A stretch of DNA of 26,328 nt from Patescibacteria group bacterium UBA2772 (GTDB lineage Bacteria > Patescibacteriota > Minisyncoccia > Moranbacterales > DUUL01), in NCBI GenBank assembly GCA_002352545.1, contig DEIO01000008.1, positions 1-26,328 of the forward strand, read 5' to 3'. Positions 8,108 through 14,738 of this stretch are shown piece by piece (the stretch's first letter is position 1; every line of letters starts with the position of its first letter). The translations under genes and the position numbers were made by a program. The notes under the pieces were generated by a model. That model searched no databases. It was not told the DNA's origin and saw only the letters and a program-made list of their open reading frames with translations.

Positions 8108-10198
8108 ATGGCTAGGAAATATCCTATTGAAAAGAGTAGAAATATTGGAATAATTGCCCATATTGATGCGGGTAAAACGACTGTGACGGAAAGAGTTTTG
8201 TTTTATACGGGTATTTCTCATAAGATTGGGGAAGTTCATGAAGGAGAAGCAACTATGGATTGGATGGAGCAAGAGCAAGAGCGAGGAATTACGATTACCT
8301 CGGCGGCTACAACTTGTTTTTGGAAAGACAATTTAATCAACATTATTGATACTCCAGGTCATGTTGACTTCACGGTGGAAGTGGAGCGGTCTTTGCGAGT
8401 ATTAGATGGCGGAGTAGTTATTTTTGATGGAAAAGAGGGAGTAGAACCTCAATCTGAAACTGTTTGGCGACAAGCTGACAAGTATAATGTTCCTCGAATT
8501 TGTTTTATTAACAAAATTGATAAAGATGGAGCTAGTTTTGAAAGATCTTTAGAATCTATTCACACTCGATTGTCTTCCAATGCGATTGCAATTCAAATTC
8601 CGATTGGAGAAGAAGGCGAGCATCAAGGCGTGGTGGATTTAATCAAAATGAAAGCTTATATTTTTTCAGGAAAAATGGGAGAAGAAGTTACAGAAAAAGA
8701 AATTCCAGCTAAACTACAAACCAAAGCGGAAGAATGGCGAGAGAAATTGATTGAAAAAACGGCTGATTTAGATGATGAACTAATGGAAATTTATTTAGAA
8801 GGAAAAGATGTTTCTGAAGAACTAATTAAAAAAGTTCTTCGAAAAGGAACTATTGCTGGAGTTATTCAGCCTGTTTTGACTGGAACGGCTCTTCAGAATA
8901 AAGGAGTTCAAAAAGTTTTAGATGCAGTGATTGACTATTTGCCTTCACCAGCTGATATTCCTGATGTAGAAGGAAGCGTTGTTGACGATGAAGAACAAAA
9001 AATGACCAGAAAAGCAATTGACTCTGAACCTTTTTCGGCTTTAGCTTTTAAAGTTGCGACTGATCCTTATGTTGGTCAGTTGGTTTTTTTTCGAGTTTAT
9101 TCTGGAATGTTACAGGCTGGTTCTTATGTCTATAATTCAACTAAAGGTAAAAAAGAACGAATTGGACGAATTCTTCAAATGCATGCTAACAATCGGGAAG
9201 AAGTTGACGAAATTTATGCCGGTGGAATTGGTGCTTTAGTAGGAATGAAAAATACTACTACTGGTGATACTTTATGCGATGAGAAAAATCAAATTGTTTT
9301 AGAAAATATTAAATTTCCAGAAACGGTGATTTCTATTTCAATTGAACCAAAGACTAAAGTTGATCAAGAAAAAATGGCGATTGCCTTGAGAAAATTAGCA
9401 GAAGAAGATCCAACTTTTACGGTTCGAAGCGACGAAGAAACTGGTCAAACGATTATCTCTGGAATGGGTGAATTGCATCTAGATATTATTGTGGATCGGA
9501 TGAAAAGAGAATTTAAGGTGGAAGCCAATGTTGGTCAACCACAAGTAGCTTATAGAGAAACTATTAGGAAAATGGCTGAAGCTGAAGGAAAATATGTTCG
9601 ACAATCAGGTGGTCGAGGTCAATACGGTCATTGCTGGTTGAAAGTTGAACCAACCGAAGAAGAAGGCGGTGGTTTTGAATTTGTTAATGAAATCAAAGGT
9701 GGCTCTATTCCTAGTGAATATATTCCAGCGATAAAAAAGGGGGTAGAAGGTGCGATGGTAAAAGGTATTCAGGCTGGTTATCCGATGGTGGATATAAAAG
9801 TGACAGTTTATGATGGTTCTTTTCATGATGTAGATTCGTCTGAAGGAGCTTTTAAAATTGCTGGTTCAATGGCCTTTAAAGAAGGTTCAAGGAACGCTAG
9901 CCCGGTAATTTTGGAGCCAATTATGAAAGTTGAAGTGACTACTCCGGAGGATTTTCTTGGAGATGTAGTGGGTGATTTAAATTCTAAGCGAGGTCAAATT
10001 ACCGAAATGGTTGATCGGGGAGACGAGAAGATAAAAACTAAGGTAATTTTTTCTCAAGTACCCTTAGCATCATTATTCGGTTATTCAACTCAATTGAGAT
10101 CAATGACTCAAGGAAGAGCCAATTATTCAATGGAATTTGATCATTATGCAGAAGTTCCAGCCAATGTTGCTCAGAAAATTAAAGACGGAGAGGTTTAG
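8108..10198 (+). CDS. fusA: Elongation factor G
   Basis: EF-G is the GTPase that drives ribosomal translocation and, with RRF, subunit recycling. The 696-aa protein has all G motifs: AHIDAGKT (17-24), RGITITSAA switch I region (59-67), DTPGH (81-85) and NKID (135-138). Domain II follows from about residue 310, domain III has GMGELHLDIIVDRMKREF near 455-472, and domain IV has the GRGQYGHCWLKVEP loop near 502-515. Domain V ends with LRSMTQGRANYSMEFDHY, as in canonical EF-G. One full-length copy is present and nothing key is missing. It starts at an ATG without SD, 305 bases after rpsG, a long gap for this operon. Confidence 0.97.
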   Translation: MARKYPIEKSRNIGIIAHIDAGKTTVTERVLFYTGISHKIGEVHEGEATMDWMEQEQERGITITSAATTCFWKDNLINIIDTPGHVDFTVEVERSLRVLDGGVVIFDGKEGVEPQSETVWRQADKYNVPRICFINKIDKDGASFERSLESIHTRLSSNAIAIQIPIGEEGEHQGVVDLIKMKAYIFSGKMGEEVTEKEIPAKLQTKAEEWREKLIEKTADLDDELMEIYLEGKDVSEELIKKVLRKGTIAGVIQPVLTGTALQNKGVQKVLDAVIDYLPSPADIPDVEGSVVDDEEQKMTRKAIDSEPFSALAFKVATDPYVGQLVFFRVYSGMLQAGSYVYNSTKGKKERIGRILQMHANNREEVDEIYAGGIGALVGMKNTTTGDTLCDEKNQIVLENIKFPETVISISIEPKTKVDQEKMAIALRKLAEEDPTFTVRSDEETGQTIISGMGELHLDIIVDRMKREFKVEANVGQPQVAYRETIRKMAEAEGKYVRQSGGRGQYGHCWLKVEPTEEEGGGFEFVNEIKGGSIPSEYIPAIKKGVEGAMVKGIQAGYPMVDIKVTVYDGSFHDVDSSEGAFKIAGSMAFKEGSRNASPVILEPIMKVEVTTPEDFLGDVVGDLNSKRGQITEMVDRGDEKIKTKVIFSQVPLASLFGYSTQLRSMTQGRANYSMEFDHYAEVPANVAQKIKDGEV

Positions 10199-10289
10199 AA
10201 AAGTATCAAGCTGTAAGTGCAAAGTGTAAAAATATGTTTATTGGATGCTTTCTGATTTTTAACTTTATGGATTTTTTTACTCTATTTGT

Positions 10290-10317
10290 TTGACAAAAAG
10301 TTAATTTCTGATAACAT
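10290..10317 (+). promoter_or_regulatory. Promoter candidate for tuf
   Basis: TTGACA (10290-10295) and TAACAT (10312-10317) lie 16 bases apart in the 351-base fusA-tuf spacer. A second TTGACA at 10452-10457 has no good -10 partner. No terminator is evident right after fusA. Confidence 0.5.
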
Positions 10318-10360
10318 TGAAATGATTTGTTTATTATAATTTTTATATAATAAAAGAAGC

Positions 10361-10456
10361 TTCAAATATTGTGTGTTTAGGTGTAGTTCGAGGATAATTT
10401 GAGTACAGAGTGAGATGTATATATAATTACATTAAGCGAATGGCGGAAAATTTGAC
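10361..10456 (-). ncRNA. Structured element, reverse-strand divergent copy E
   Basis: Read on the minus strand, this stretch keeps the landmarks of copies A and B in order: GTCAAAT, GCTT, an ATGTA/TACAT hairpin, then CATCTC, CAAATTA and CCTCGAA. The outer stem is not clear. It lies in the tuf leader in the opposite direction to the other copies, which suggests a mobile or duplicating repeat rather than a fixed part of one operon. Confidence 0.4.
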
Positions 10457-10549
10457 AAAGAAATACAGCAAACAAGCAAAGTTTGAATTTAATAAAATTA
10501 ATGATTATTTCTTGGGTGGTCAATCCTCTGAAATAATAAAAAAATTGTT

Positions 10550-11743
10550 ATGGCTGAGAAATTTGAACGTGGAAAGACTCACGTAAATGTAGGAACCATT
10601 GGTCACGTTGATCATGGTAAAACTACTTTGACTGCTGCTATTTTGCACAGTATGACTTTGATGGGGAAAATGGCTTCAAGCAAATCTGTCAGTGAAATTG
10701 ATAAAGCTCCAGAAGAAAAAGAACGAGGAATTACAATTGCAACTGCTCATGTTGAATATGAAACCGATAAACGACATTATGCTCATGTTGATTGTCCAGG
10801 ACATGCTGATTATATCAAGAATATGATTACTGGTGCTGCTCAAATGGATGGATCTATTTTGGTAGTTTCTGCTACTGATGGTCCTATGCCTCAAACTCGA
10901 GAACATATCTTATTGGCTTATCAAGTAGGTGTTCCTCAAATTGTAGTTTTCTTGAATAAGGTTGATATGGTTGATGATGAGGAACTGATTGATTTGGTTG
11001 AAGAAGAAGTTCGAGAACTTTTGACTCAATATAAATATGATGGTGAAAATGCGATTATCATTAAAGGTTCTGCTTTGAAAGCTTTGGAAGCAACTGATAA
11101 AGATGATGCTGCCATTAAACCTATTATGGAGTTAATGGATGCAATTGATGTAAATATTCCAGAGCCAAAAAGAGATATTGACAAACCCTTTTTACTACCA
11201 ATTGAAGATATTTTCTCAATCGAAGGTCGAGGAACTGTCGTTACAGGACGAATTGAACGAGGAGTTATTAACGTGGGAGAAGAGGTTGAAATTGTTGGAA
11301 TTAAAGATACTGCTAAAACTGTTGTCACAGGAGTTGAAATGTTTAATAAAACTTTGGAACGAGGAGAAGCTGGAGACAATGCTGGAATTCTTCTTCGAGG
11401 AACTAAAAAAGAAGAAATTGAACGAGGTCAAGTCTTGGCTCAACCAGGATCTATTACTCCTCATACTGAATTCGAAGCCGAAGTTTATATCTTAACTAAA
11501 GAAGAAGGTGGACGACATACTCCTTTCTTTAAAGGCTATAAACCACAATTTTACATCCGAACTACTGATGTGACTGGTGAAGTTATTTTGCCAGAAGGTG
11601 TTGAAATGGTAATGCCTGGGGATACTGTTAATTTGAACATTAAATTAGGAGCTCCGGTTGCAATGGAAGATGGAATGCGGTTTGCGATTCGAGAAGGTGG
11701 TAAAACAGTAGGAGCCGGAGTTGTAGTGAAGATCGAGAAATAA
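10550..11743 (+). CDS. tuf: Elongation factor Tu
   Basis: EF-Tu delivers aminoacyl-tRNA to the ribosome. The 397-aa protein is full length with GHVDHGKT (18-25), DCPGH (81-85) and NKVD (136-139). Domain 2 begins near residue 210 and domain 3 closes with MRFAIREGGKTVGAGVVVKIEK. The N-terminus AEKFERGKTHVNVGTIGH is typical. It stands apart from rpsJ, which often follows tuf, and is closed by structured element C and an intrinsic terminator, so it seems to be separately transcribed. No SD is seen (an A-run and TTGTT precede the ATG). Confidence 0.98.
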   Translation: MAEKFERGKTHVNVGTIGHVDHGKTTLTAAILHSMTLMGKMASSKSVSEIDKAPEEKERGITIATAHVEYETDKRHYAHVDCPGHADYIKNMITGAAQMDGSILVVSATDGPMPQTREHILLAYQVGVPQIVVFLNKVDMVDDEELIDLVEEEVRELLTQYKYDGENAIIIKGSALKALEATDKDDAAIKPIMELMDAIDVNIPEPKRDIDKPFLLPIEDIFSIEGRGTVVTGRIERGVINVGEEVEIVGIKDTAKTVVTGVEMFNKTLERGEAGDNAGILLRGTKKEEIERGQVLAQPGSITPHTEFEAEVYILTKEEGGRHTPFFKGYKPQFYIRTTDVTGEVILPEGVEMVMPGDTVNLNIKLGAPVAMEDGMRFAIREGGKTVGAGVVVKIEK

Positions 11744-11744
11744 A

Positions 11745-11870
11745 CTAGAATTTTTTATTTTTGATGCACTTCTTTGTTGAATTTTTAATTGCTTTTCAAT
11801 GTGCCATTCAGCACATCTCATACGCAATTAAAAATTCGCCTCGAATTGCATTCAAAAATCAAAAATCTAG
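11745..11870 (+). ncRNA. Structured element, copy C (3' of tuf)
   Basis: Starting 2 bases after the tuf stop, this copy differs widely from A and B in sequence but keeps the same fold. The outer arms are 11745-11768 and 11847-11870 (CTAGA/TCTAG at the base, TGCA/TGCA at the top). A perfect 14-bp middle stem GAATTTTTAATTGC/GCAATTAAAAATTC joins 11779-11792 with 11824-11837. The inner hairpin ATGTGC/GCACAT joins 11799-11804 with 11811-11816. The unpaired landmarks CATCTC and CCTCGAATTG are shared with A and B. Confidence 0.65.
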
Positions 11871-11895
11871 TATTCTATCCAGAGATTTATATTTT

Positions 11896-11930
11896 AAGAC
11901 AGTCCTTGCTTTATAGGGACTGTTTTATTT
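11896..11930 (+). terminator. Intrinsic terminator after tuf
   Basis: A 10-bp stem AAGACAGTCC/GGACTGTTTT (one G-T pair) with an 11-base loop runs into TTTTATTTTAT. Confidence 0.85.
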
Positions 11931-11937
11931 TATGTTA

Positions 11938-12013
11938 TTTGCTCGATGAACTATTAAGTTCATCCCGCTAGGTGCTCGGATTTGCCCTCGCCTCGCTGAA
12001 GCTTTAGCGGAGG
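11938..12013 (+). repeat. Partial element copy D joined to a CCTCGC palindrome
   Basis: The first half matches the core of elements A-C: GCTCGATGAACT, an ATTA loop and AGTTCATC (8-bp perfect stem, 11945-11964), then CCCG. The second half (11991-12013) is a 23-base imperfect palindrome, CCTCGCTGAAG to CGGAGG. Its reverse complement agrees at 19 of 23 positions by eye with 22480-22502, so it is a separate dispersed repeat. Confidence 0.5.
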
Positions 12014-12060
12014 TGGGTTGAACTGTACTTAAAAAAACAAACTTCGATGTTTATAGATTC

Positions 12061-12090
12061 AAAAACAATCCTTTTAAAAGGATTGTTTTT
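12061..12090. terminator. 30-bp perfect palindrome, bidirectional terminator
   Basis: AAAAACAATCCTTTT is followed directly by its exact reverse complement ending in TTTTT. It can act as a terminator on both strands, though it lies 130 bases beyond the tuf terminator and no gene lies between. Confidence 0.75.
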
Positions 12091-12113
12091 ACTTTCTATT
12101 TTAGTAATTTTTT

Positions 12114-12151
12114 CTAGGTTTGACCTCGGTGGACAGCTAGGTTGAATCTAG
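12114..12151. repeat. GTTGAA-type palindrome, copy X
   Basis: CTAGGTTTGACCT (12114-12126) can pair with AGGTTGAATCTAG (12139-12151) using G-T pairs. The second arm is itself a small palindrome with a TTGAA centre. The layout matches copy Y at 12811-12847. Confidence 0.4.
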
Positions 12152-12193
12152 GGAAAAACTTGATTTTGGGTTTTATTTTTGAGGTTTTTGTGT

Positions 12194-12199
12194 TATAAT
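12194..12199 (+). promoter_or_regulatory. Extended -10 promoter for the antitoxin gene
   Basis: TATAAT preceded by TGT (TGn motif) lies 40 bases before the ATG at 12239. No good -35 box is visible, which fits an extended -10 promoter. Confidence 0.45.
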
Positions 12200-12238
12200 T
12201 TAGATATAAAAAATCAAGAAAAAGAGGAACTTTTGGAG

Positions 12239-12487
12239 ATGAAAAAAATTATCAAGGAAAAACCTTATTTGGTTTGGTATACGAAAAATATTGATAATCT
12301 TTCGGAGAGCTCTATCGTGGAAAGTGTTTTGAACTGGGGCGATTTTGAAGATGTTCAAAAAATGATTGAAATTTTTGGTATTCAGAAAATTGCTAGTATT
12401 TTTCGAGAACAAGCTTCGAACAAAAGAAGTAATTATCGACCAGAAATAAAAAATTATTTTCAACTTTATTTCAATAAATATGCATAA
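12239..12487 (+). CDS. DUF6922-like small protein, probable orphan antitoxin
   Basis: From the ATG at 12239 the protein is 82 aa. A longer frame from a TTG at 12179 adds residues that look noncoding, and the ATG has GAGGAA at a fair distance. The sequence KPYLVWYTKNIDNLSESSIVESVLNWGDFEDVQ follows the pattern of DUF6922-type proteins (KPxLFW...IxERVLxYGDxEDV). It ends with a basic NYRPEIKNYFQLYF segment. As I recall the family, such proteins are often encoded just upstream of AbiEii/MNT-type nucleotidyltransferase toxins and are taken as their antitoxins. Here the next frame starts 7 bases before this stop with MHKEIFVKNQEKILPII, close to a toxin N-terminus, but ends after 20 codons. So I infer a toxin-antitoxin pair that lost its toxin. 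The family call comes from pattern memory only. Confidence 0.6.
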   Translation: MKKIIKEKPYLVWYTKNIDNLSESSIVESVLNWGDFEDVQKMIEIFGIQKIASIFREQASNKRSNYRPEIKNYFQLYFNKYA

Positions 12488-12542
12488 AGAAATCTTCGTT
12501 AAAAATCAAGAAAAAATATTGCCAATAATTCAAAATTATTAA
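12480..12542 (+). pseudogene. Remnant of an AbiEii-type nucleotidyltransferase toxin
   Basis: The ATG at 12480 overlaps the antitoxin stop, the usual layout of translationally coupled pairs. It encodes MHKEIFVKNQEKILPIIQNY and a TAA. AbiEii-type toxins commonly begin MHKEILTxxQxxLLPLIxxF and go on with YLVGGTAIALQ and the DFDLF catalytic motif. None of that follows in any frame, and a terminator starts 21 bases later. Most of the toxin seems to have been deleted. The evidence is one short N-terminal match plus gene order. Confidence 0.45.
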
Positions 12543-12563
12543 ATTTAAATTTAAAATTAAGTA

Positions 12564-12595
12564 AAAAAGCATTCTTTCGCAGAATGGTTTTTTAT
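12564..12595 (+). terminator. Intrinsic terminator after the antitoxin
   Basis: AAAAAGCATTCT and AGAATGGTTTTTT pair around a TTCGC loop with one G-G mismatch, ending in a T-run. Confidence 0.7.
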
Positions 12596-12606
12596 TTGAA
12601 ATTTTT

Positions 12607-12690
12607 CCGGAAGTTGAACTTCCGGAGAGTGACGGCCGTCACTTAAAGATGATTTTTTTAAAACAATGTTCAATGAACGTTTATTGAACA
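12607..12690. repeat. Three consecutive palindromes
   Basis: In 84 bases there are three hairpins: CCGGAAGTT-G-AACTTCCGG (12607-12625), the perfect 16-base palindrome AGTGACGGCCGTCACT (12628-12643) and TGTTCAAT/ATTGAACA (12667-12674 with 12683-12690). The first two are GC-rich islands in very AT-rich DNA. The first shares its GTTGAAC centre with 12829-12847. Confidence 0.7.
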
Positions 12691-12810
12691 TACCAGGTTT
12701 TATTTAGTATATATTGTGATAATTACTGAATAATTGAAAATTTAGTAATTGAAAATTGATTGTAAATTGAAAACTGTGAATTGAAAATTTTCTTAAAATA
12801 ATTTCTCCAA

Positions 12811-12847
12811 GGTTCGACCTCTGTATCCACAGAGGTTGAACCTCTGT
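12811..12847. repeat. GTTGAA-type palindrome, copy Y
   Basis: GGTTCGACCTCTGT (12811-12824) pairs with ACAGAGGTTGAACC (12829-12842) over 14 bp with one G-T pair and an ATCC loop. Alternatively ACAGAGGTT-G-AACCTCTGT (12829-12847) folds alone as a 9-bp hairpin. Confidence 0.6.
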
Positions 12848-13083
12848 AAATCTTCGCTAATGTAAAATAATTAAAAATTAAATCATTCAAAATTGAATTG
12901 AAATTCAAAATTCAAAATTCGAAATTTATAATGTTCTTTGGGTGCAAAATTCAAAATTATCAATACTTAATACTTTATATTAAATACTAAATACTAAATC
13001 AGAATGGGTTTGCTAGAATTTACAGTAAATGTTAAAATCTTAATTAGATAGATATTTTTTATAAATAGATTTAATTTAATCAA
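12848..13083. other. Low-complexity AT-rich spacer before murG
   Basis: The stretch is made of short imperfect repeats of AATTGAAAATT and AATTCAAAATT type (12850-12960), then AATACTTAATACT/AAATACTAAATACT runs (12961-13000). The same two sequence styles recur before serS and around the rplY block. A TTTACA box at 13019 has no well-spaced -10. No gene is seen. Confidence 0.6.
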
Positions 13084-14202
13084 ATGGTGAAAAGAGTTGT
13101 TTTGTGTGGGGGTGGTTCTGGCGGGCATATTTTTCCGCTAGTAACAGTGGTTGAATATTTGAAAAAAAATTACGGAGAAAGCAATTTTGAATTTCTTTTT
13201 ATTGGACCAACTGGAGAATTAGATGGTAAAGTGATGGCGGAAAATAATATTCCGATTAAAGCTATTTATTGTGGAAAGTTAAGACGTTATTTTTCTTTAA
13301 AATATTTAGTTGATTTTTCAAAAATGCCGATTGGTTTTTTTCAATCTCTTTGGCATTTGATGGTTTTTATGCCGGATGTGGTGTTTGCTAAGGGCGGGTT
13401 TGCTTCGGTGCCAGTAGTTTTGGCAGCAAAAATTTATCGAATTCCAGTGGTAATTCATGAATCTGATGCGGTGCCGGGAATTGCTAATAAATTTTTAGGT
13501 TCAATTGTGGATGCAATTGGAGTTAATTTTGAAAAAGCTAAACGTTATTTTCCTAATAAGAAAGTTTTTTTTGCGGGGATTCCGGTCAAAAGTAATTCAA
13601 TCGGTGGTGATAAAAATAAGGCGCGAGAATTTTTGGGAATAAAAAAAGAAGTTAAGCCAGTAGTTTTGTTTTTGGGTGGTTCACAGGGAGCAATGGCTAT
13701 TAATGAAGTTGTTATTAAGTCTTTGCGAGATCTGACTAAGAAGTTTCAGGTTATTCATCAAACGGGAACTAGTCATTTTGAAGAAATGAAAAGAATGGCG
13801 CAAGTTAAAGGGTATAAAATAGGGCATAGTGATTATTATCCAATGGCTTTTATCGGGAAAGAATTAGCTGATATTTTGGCGTTGGCTGACGTGGTGGTCT
13901 CCAGGGCAGGGGCAACTTTTGTGGCTGAATTGGCGGCTAATCGAAAACCAACCATTCTGGTTCCAATTAGTCGGAGCGCCAATGATCATCAAAGAATGAA
14001 CGCGTTTGAACTGTCTCGAGAAAAAGCAGCAGTAGTCTTGGAAGAAGGCAATTTTAATCGAGATATGTTGATGCATTATTTAGATGAAATTGTTTTTAAT
14101 CGTGACTATAGCTTGGCTTTGGCGAGAAATATTGAGAAATTTTATTATCCGAAGTCAGCGGAGATTTTGGCGGAGAAGATAATGGAAATTTCGGGAAACT
14201 AA
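13084..14202 (+). CDS. murG: MurG glycosyltransferase (lipid II synthesis)
   Basis: MurG adds GlcNAc from UDP-GlcNAc to lipid I on the inner membrane face, making lipid II for peptidoglycan. The 372-aa GT-B protein has the first glycine-rich motif GGGSGGH (9-15), an N-domain membrane-contact region, FAKGGFASVPVVLAA and IPVVIHESDAVPGIANK near 100-140, the second glycine motif LFLGGSQGA near 197-205, and the nucleotide-sugar site VVSRAGATFVAELAANRKPTILVPIS near 272-297, followed by DHQRMNA. Length and motif order are normal. No division or mur operon partner is adjacent. uppP, which recycles the lipid carrier, lies 2.7 kb downstream. Start: the ATG at 13084, with no SD. Confidence 0.96.
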   Translation: MVKRVVLCGGGSGGHIFPLVTVVEYLKKNYGESNFEFLFIGPTGELDGKVMAENNIPIKAIYCGKLRRYFSLKYLVDFSKMPIGFFQSLWHLMVFMPDVVFAKGGFASVPVVLAAKIYRIPVVIHESDAVPGIANKFLGSIVDAIGVNFEKAKRYFPNKKVFFAGIPVKSNSIGGDKNKAREFLGIKKEVKPVVLFLGGSQGAMAINEVVIKSLRDLTKKFQVIHQTGTSHFEEMKRMAQVKGYKIGHSDYYPMAFIGKELADILALADVVVSRAGATFVAELAANRKPTILVPISRSANDHQRMNAFELSREKAAVVLEEGNFNRDMLMHYLDEIVFNRDYSLALARNIEKFYYPKSAEILAEKIMEISGN

Positions 14203-14382
14203 GGGAATTTCGAATTTTGAATTTTGAATCAATTTCGAATGACTTAGTTTTGAATGGTTTATTTCAACGAGTCAGTTTTTAATGTATTAATTTTCAAACG
14301 ATTTAAATTTTGCACCAACTGTGTTGGCGTTCATTAAAAATTATAAAATTAAAAATTGAATCGAAATTCGAAATTCGAAATT
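14203..14382. repeat. AT-rich dispersed repeat, copy S1
   Basis: It begins with AATTTCGAATTTTGAATTTTG-type repeats and ends with a segment (14302-14382) carrying CCAACTG, GCGTTCATTAAAAATT and AAATTCGAAATTCGAAATT. The last part matches copy S2 at 16861-16942 almost base for base. The two ends are roughly complementary, so the whole could fold as one long AT-rich hairpin. It may act as the murG terminator region. Confidence 0.65.
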
Positions 14383-14394
14383 GTCCAAGTGTTA

Positions 14395-14423
14395 TTGACT
14401 GATTGCTGAATAATTGTTAATAT
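14395..14423 (+). promoter_or_regulatory. Promoter giving a near-leaderless transcript
   Basis: TTGACT (14395-14400) and TAATAT (14418-14423) are 17 bases apart. The ATG at 14431 is only 7 bases past the -10, so transcription should start at or next to the start codon. It probably drives the zinc-ribbon gene and rplY together. Confidence 0.65.
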
Positions 14424-14430
14424 CAAACTT

Positions 14431-14715
14431 ATGAATGAAGTTAATCTTTTGATGAAATGTTCAATTTGCGGTAAAAAATATGGCAAAAAGAGTATTAATA
14501 TAGTTCAAAACAAGAAAGACTCAATGTTGGTTCATGTGAACTGTGATTTTTGTCGGAGTTCTTCTTTGGCAGTTATTAACAAAGGAATTCAAAATAATGA
14601 TAGTATTGTCACTTTAGGAATTTTGACTGATTTGGACTATGAAGAAGCCTGCAATGTTTTGAGAAAAGATCCAATTTCGTTTGATGATGTTTTGGATATA
14701 TATGAATGTCATTAA
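14431..14715 (+). CDS. Small zinc-ribbon protein, conserved hypothetical
   Basis: A 94-residue protein with two Cys pairs, CSICGKKY near residue 10 and CDFCRSSS near residue 40, which should bind one zinc as a ribbon. After that, VTLGILTDLDYEEACNVLRKDPISFDDVLDIYE resembles a C-terminal region common in small CPR zinc-ribbon proteins (LTDLTxEE...PISxDDVLDxHE). I know no function. rplY begins 23 bases after its stop, so it is likely in one operon with L25. A link to translation or ribosome assembly is possible but only inferred from position. Start: ATG with no SD, right behind a promoter. Confidence 0.75.
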   Translation: MNEVNLLMKCSICGKKYGKKSINIVQNKKDSMLVHVNCDFCRSSSLAVINKGIQNNDSIVTLGILTDLDYEEACNVLRKDPISFDDVLDIYECH

Positions 14716-14738
14716 TAATCAGATTAAGAAATATGATA

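Noticed and set aside
11178..11495. 105-codon + frame overlapping tuf
   Set aside because: It lies wholly inside tuf in another frame, is dominated by Leu/Glu/Lys runs typical of shifted reading, and has no start context. Several minus-strand frames across ftsA, fusA, tuf, lysS and serS were rejected for the same reason.
12179..12238. Longer antitoxin frame from a TTG
   Set aside because: It would start upstream of the TATAAT box at 12194, so the start codon would not be in the transcript from that promoter.
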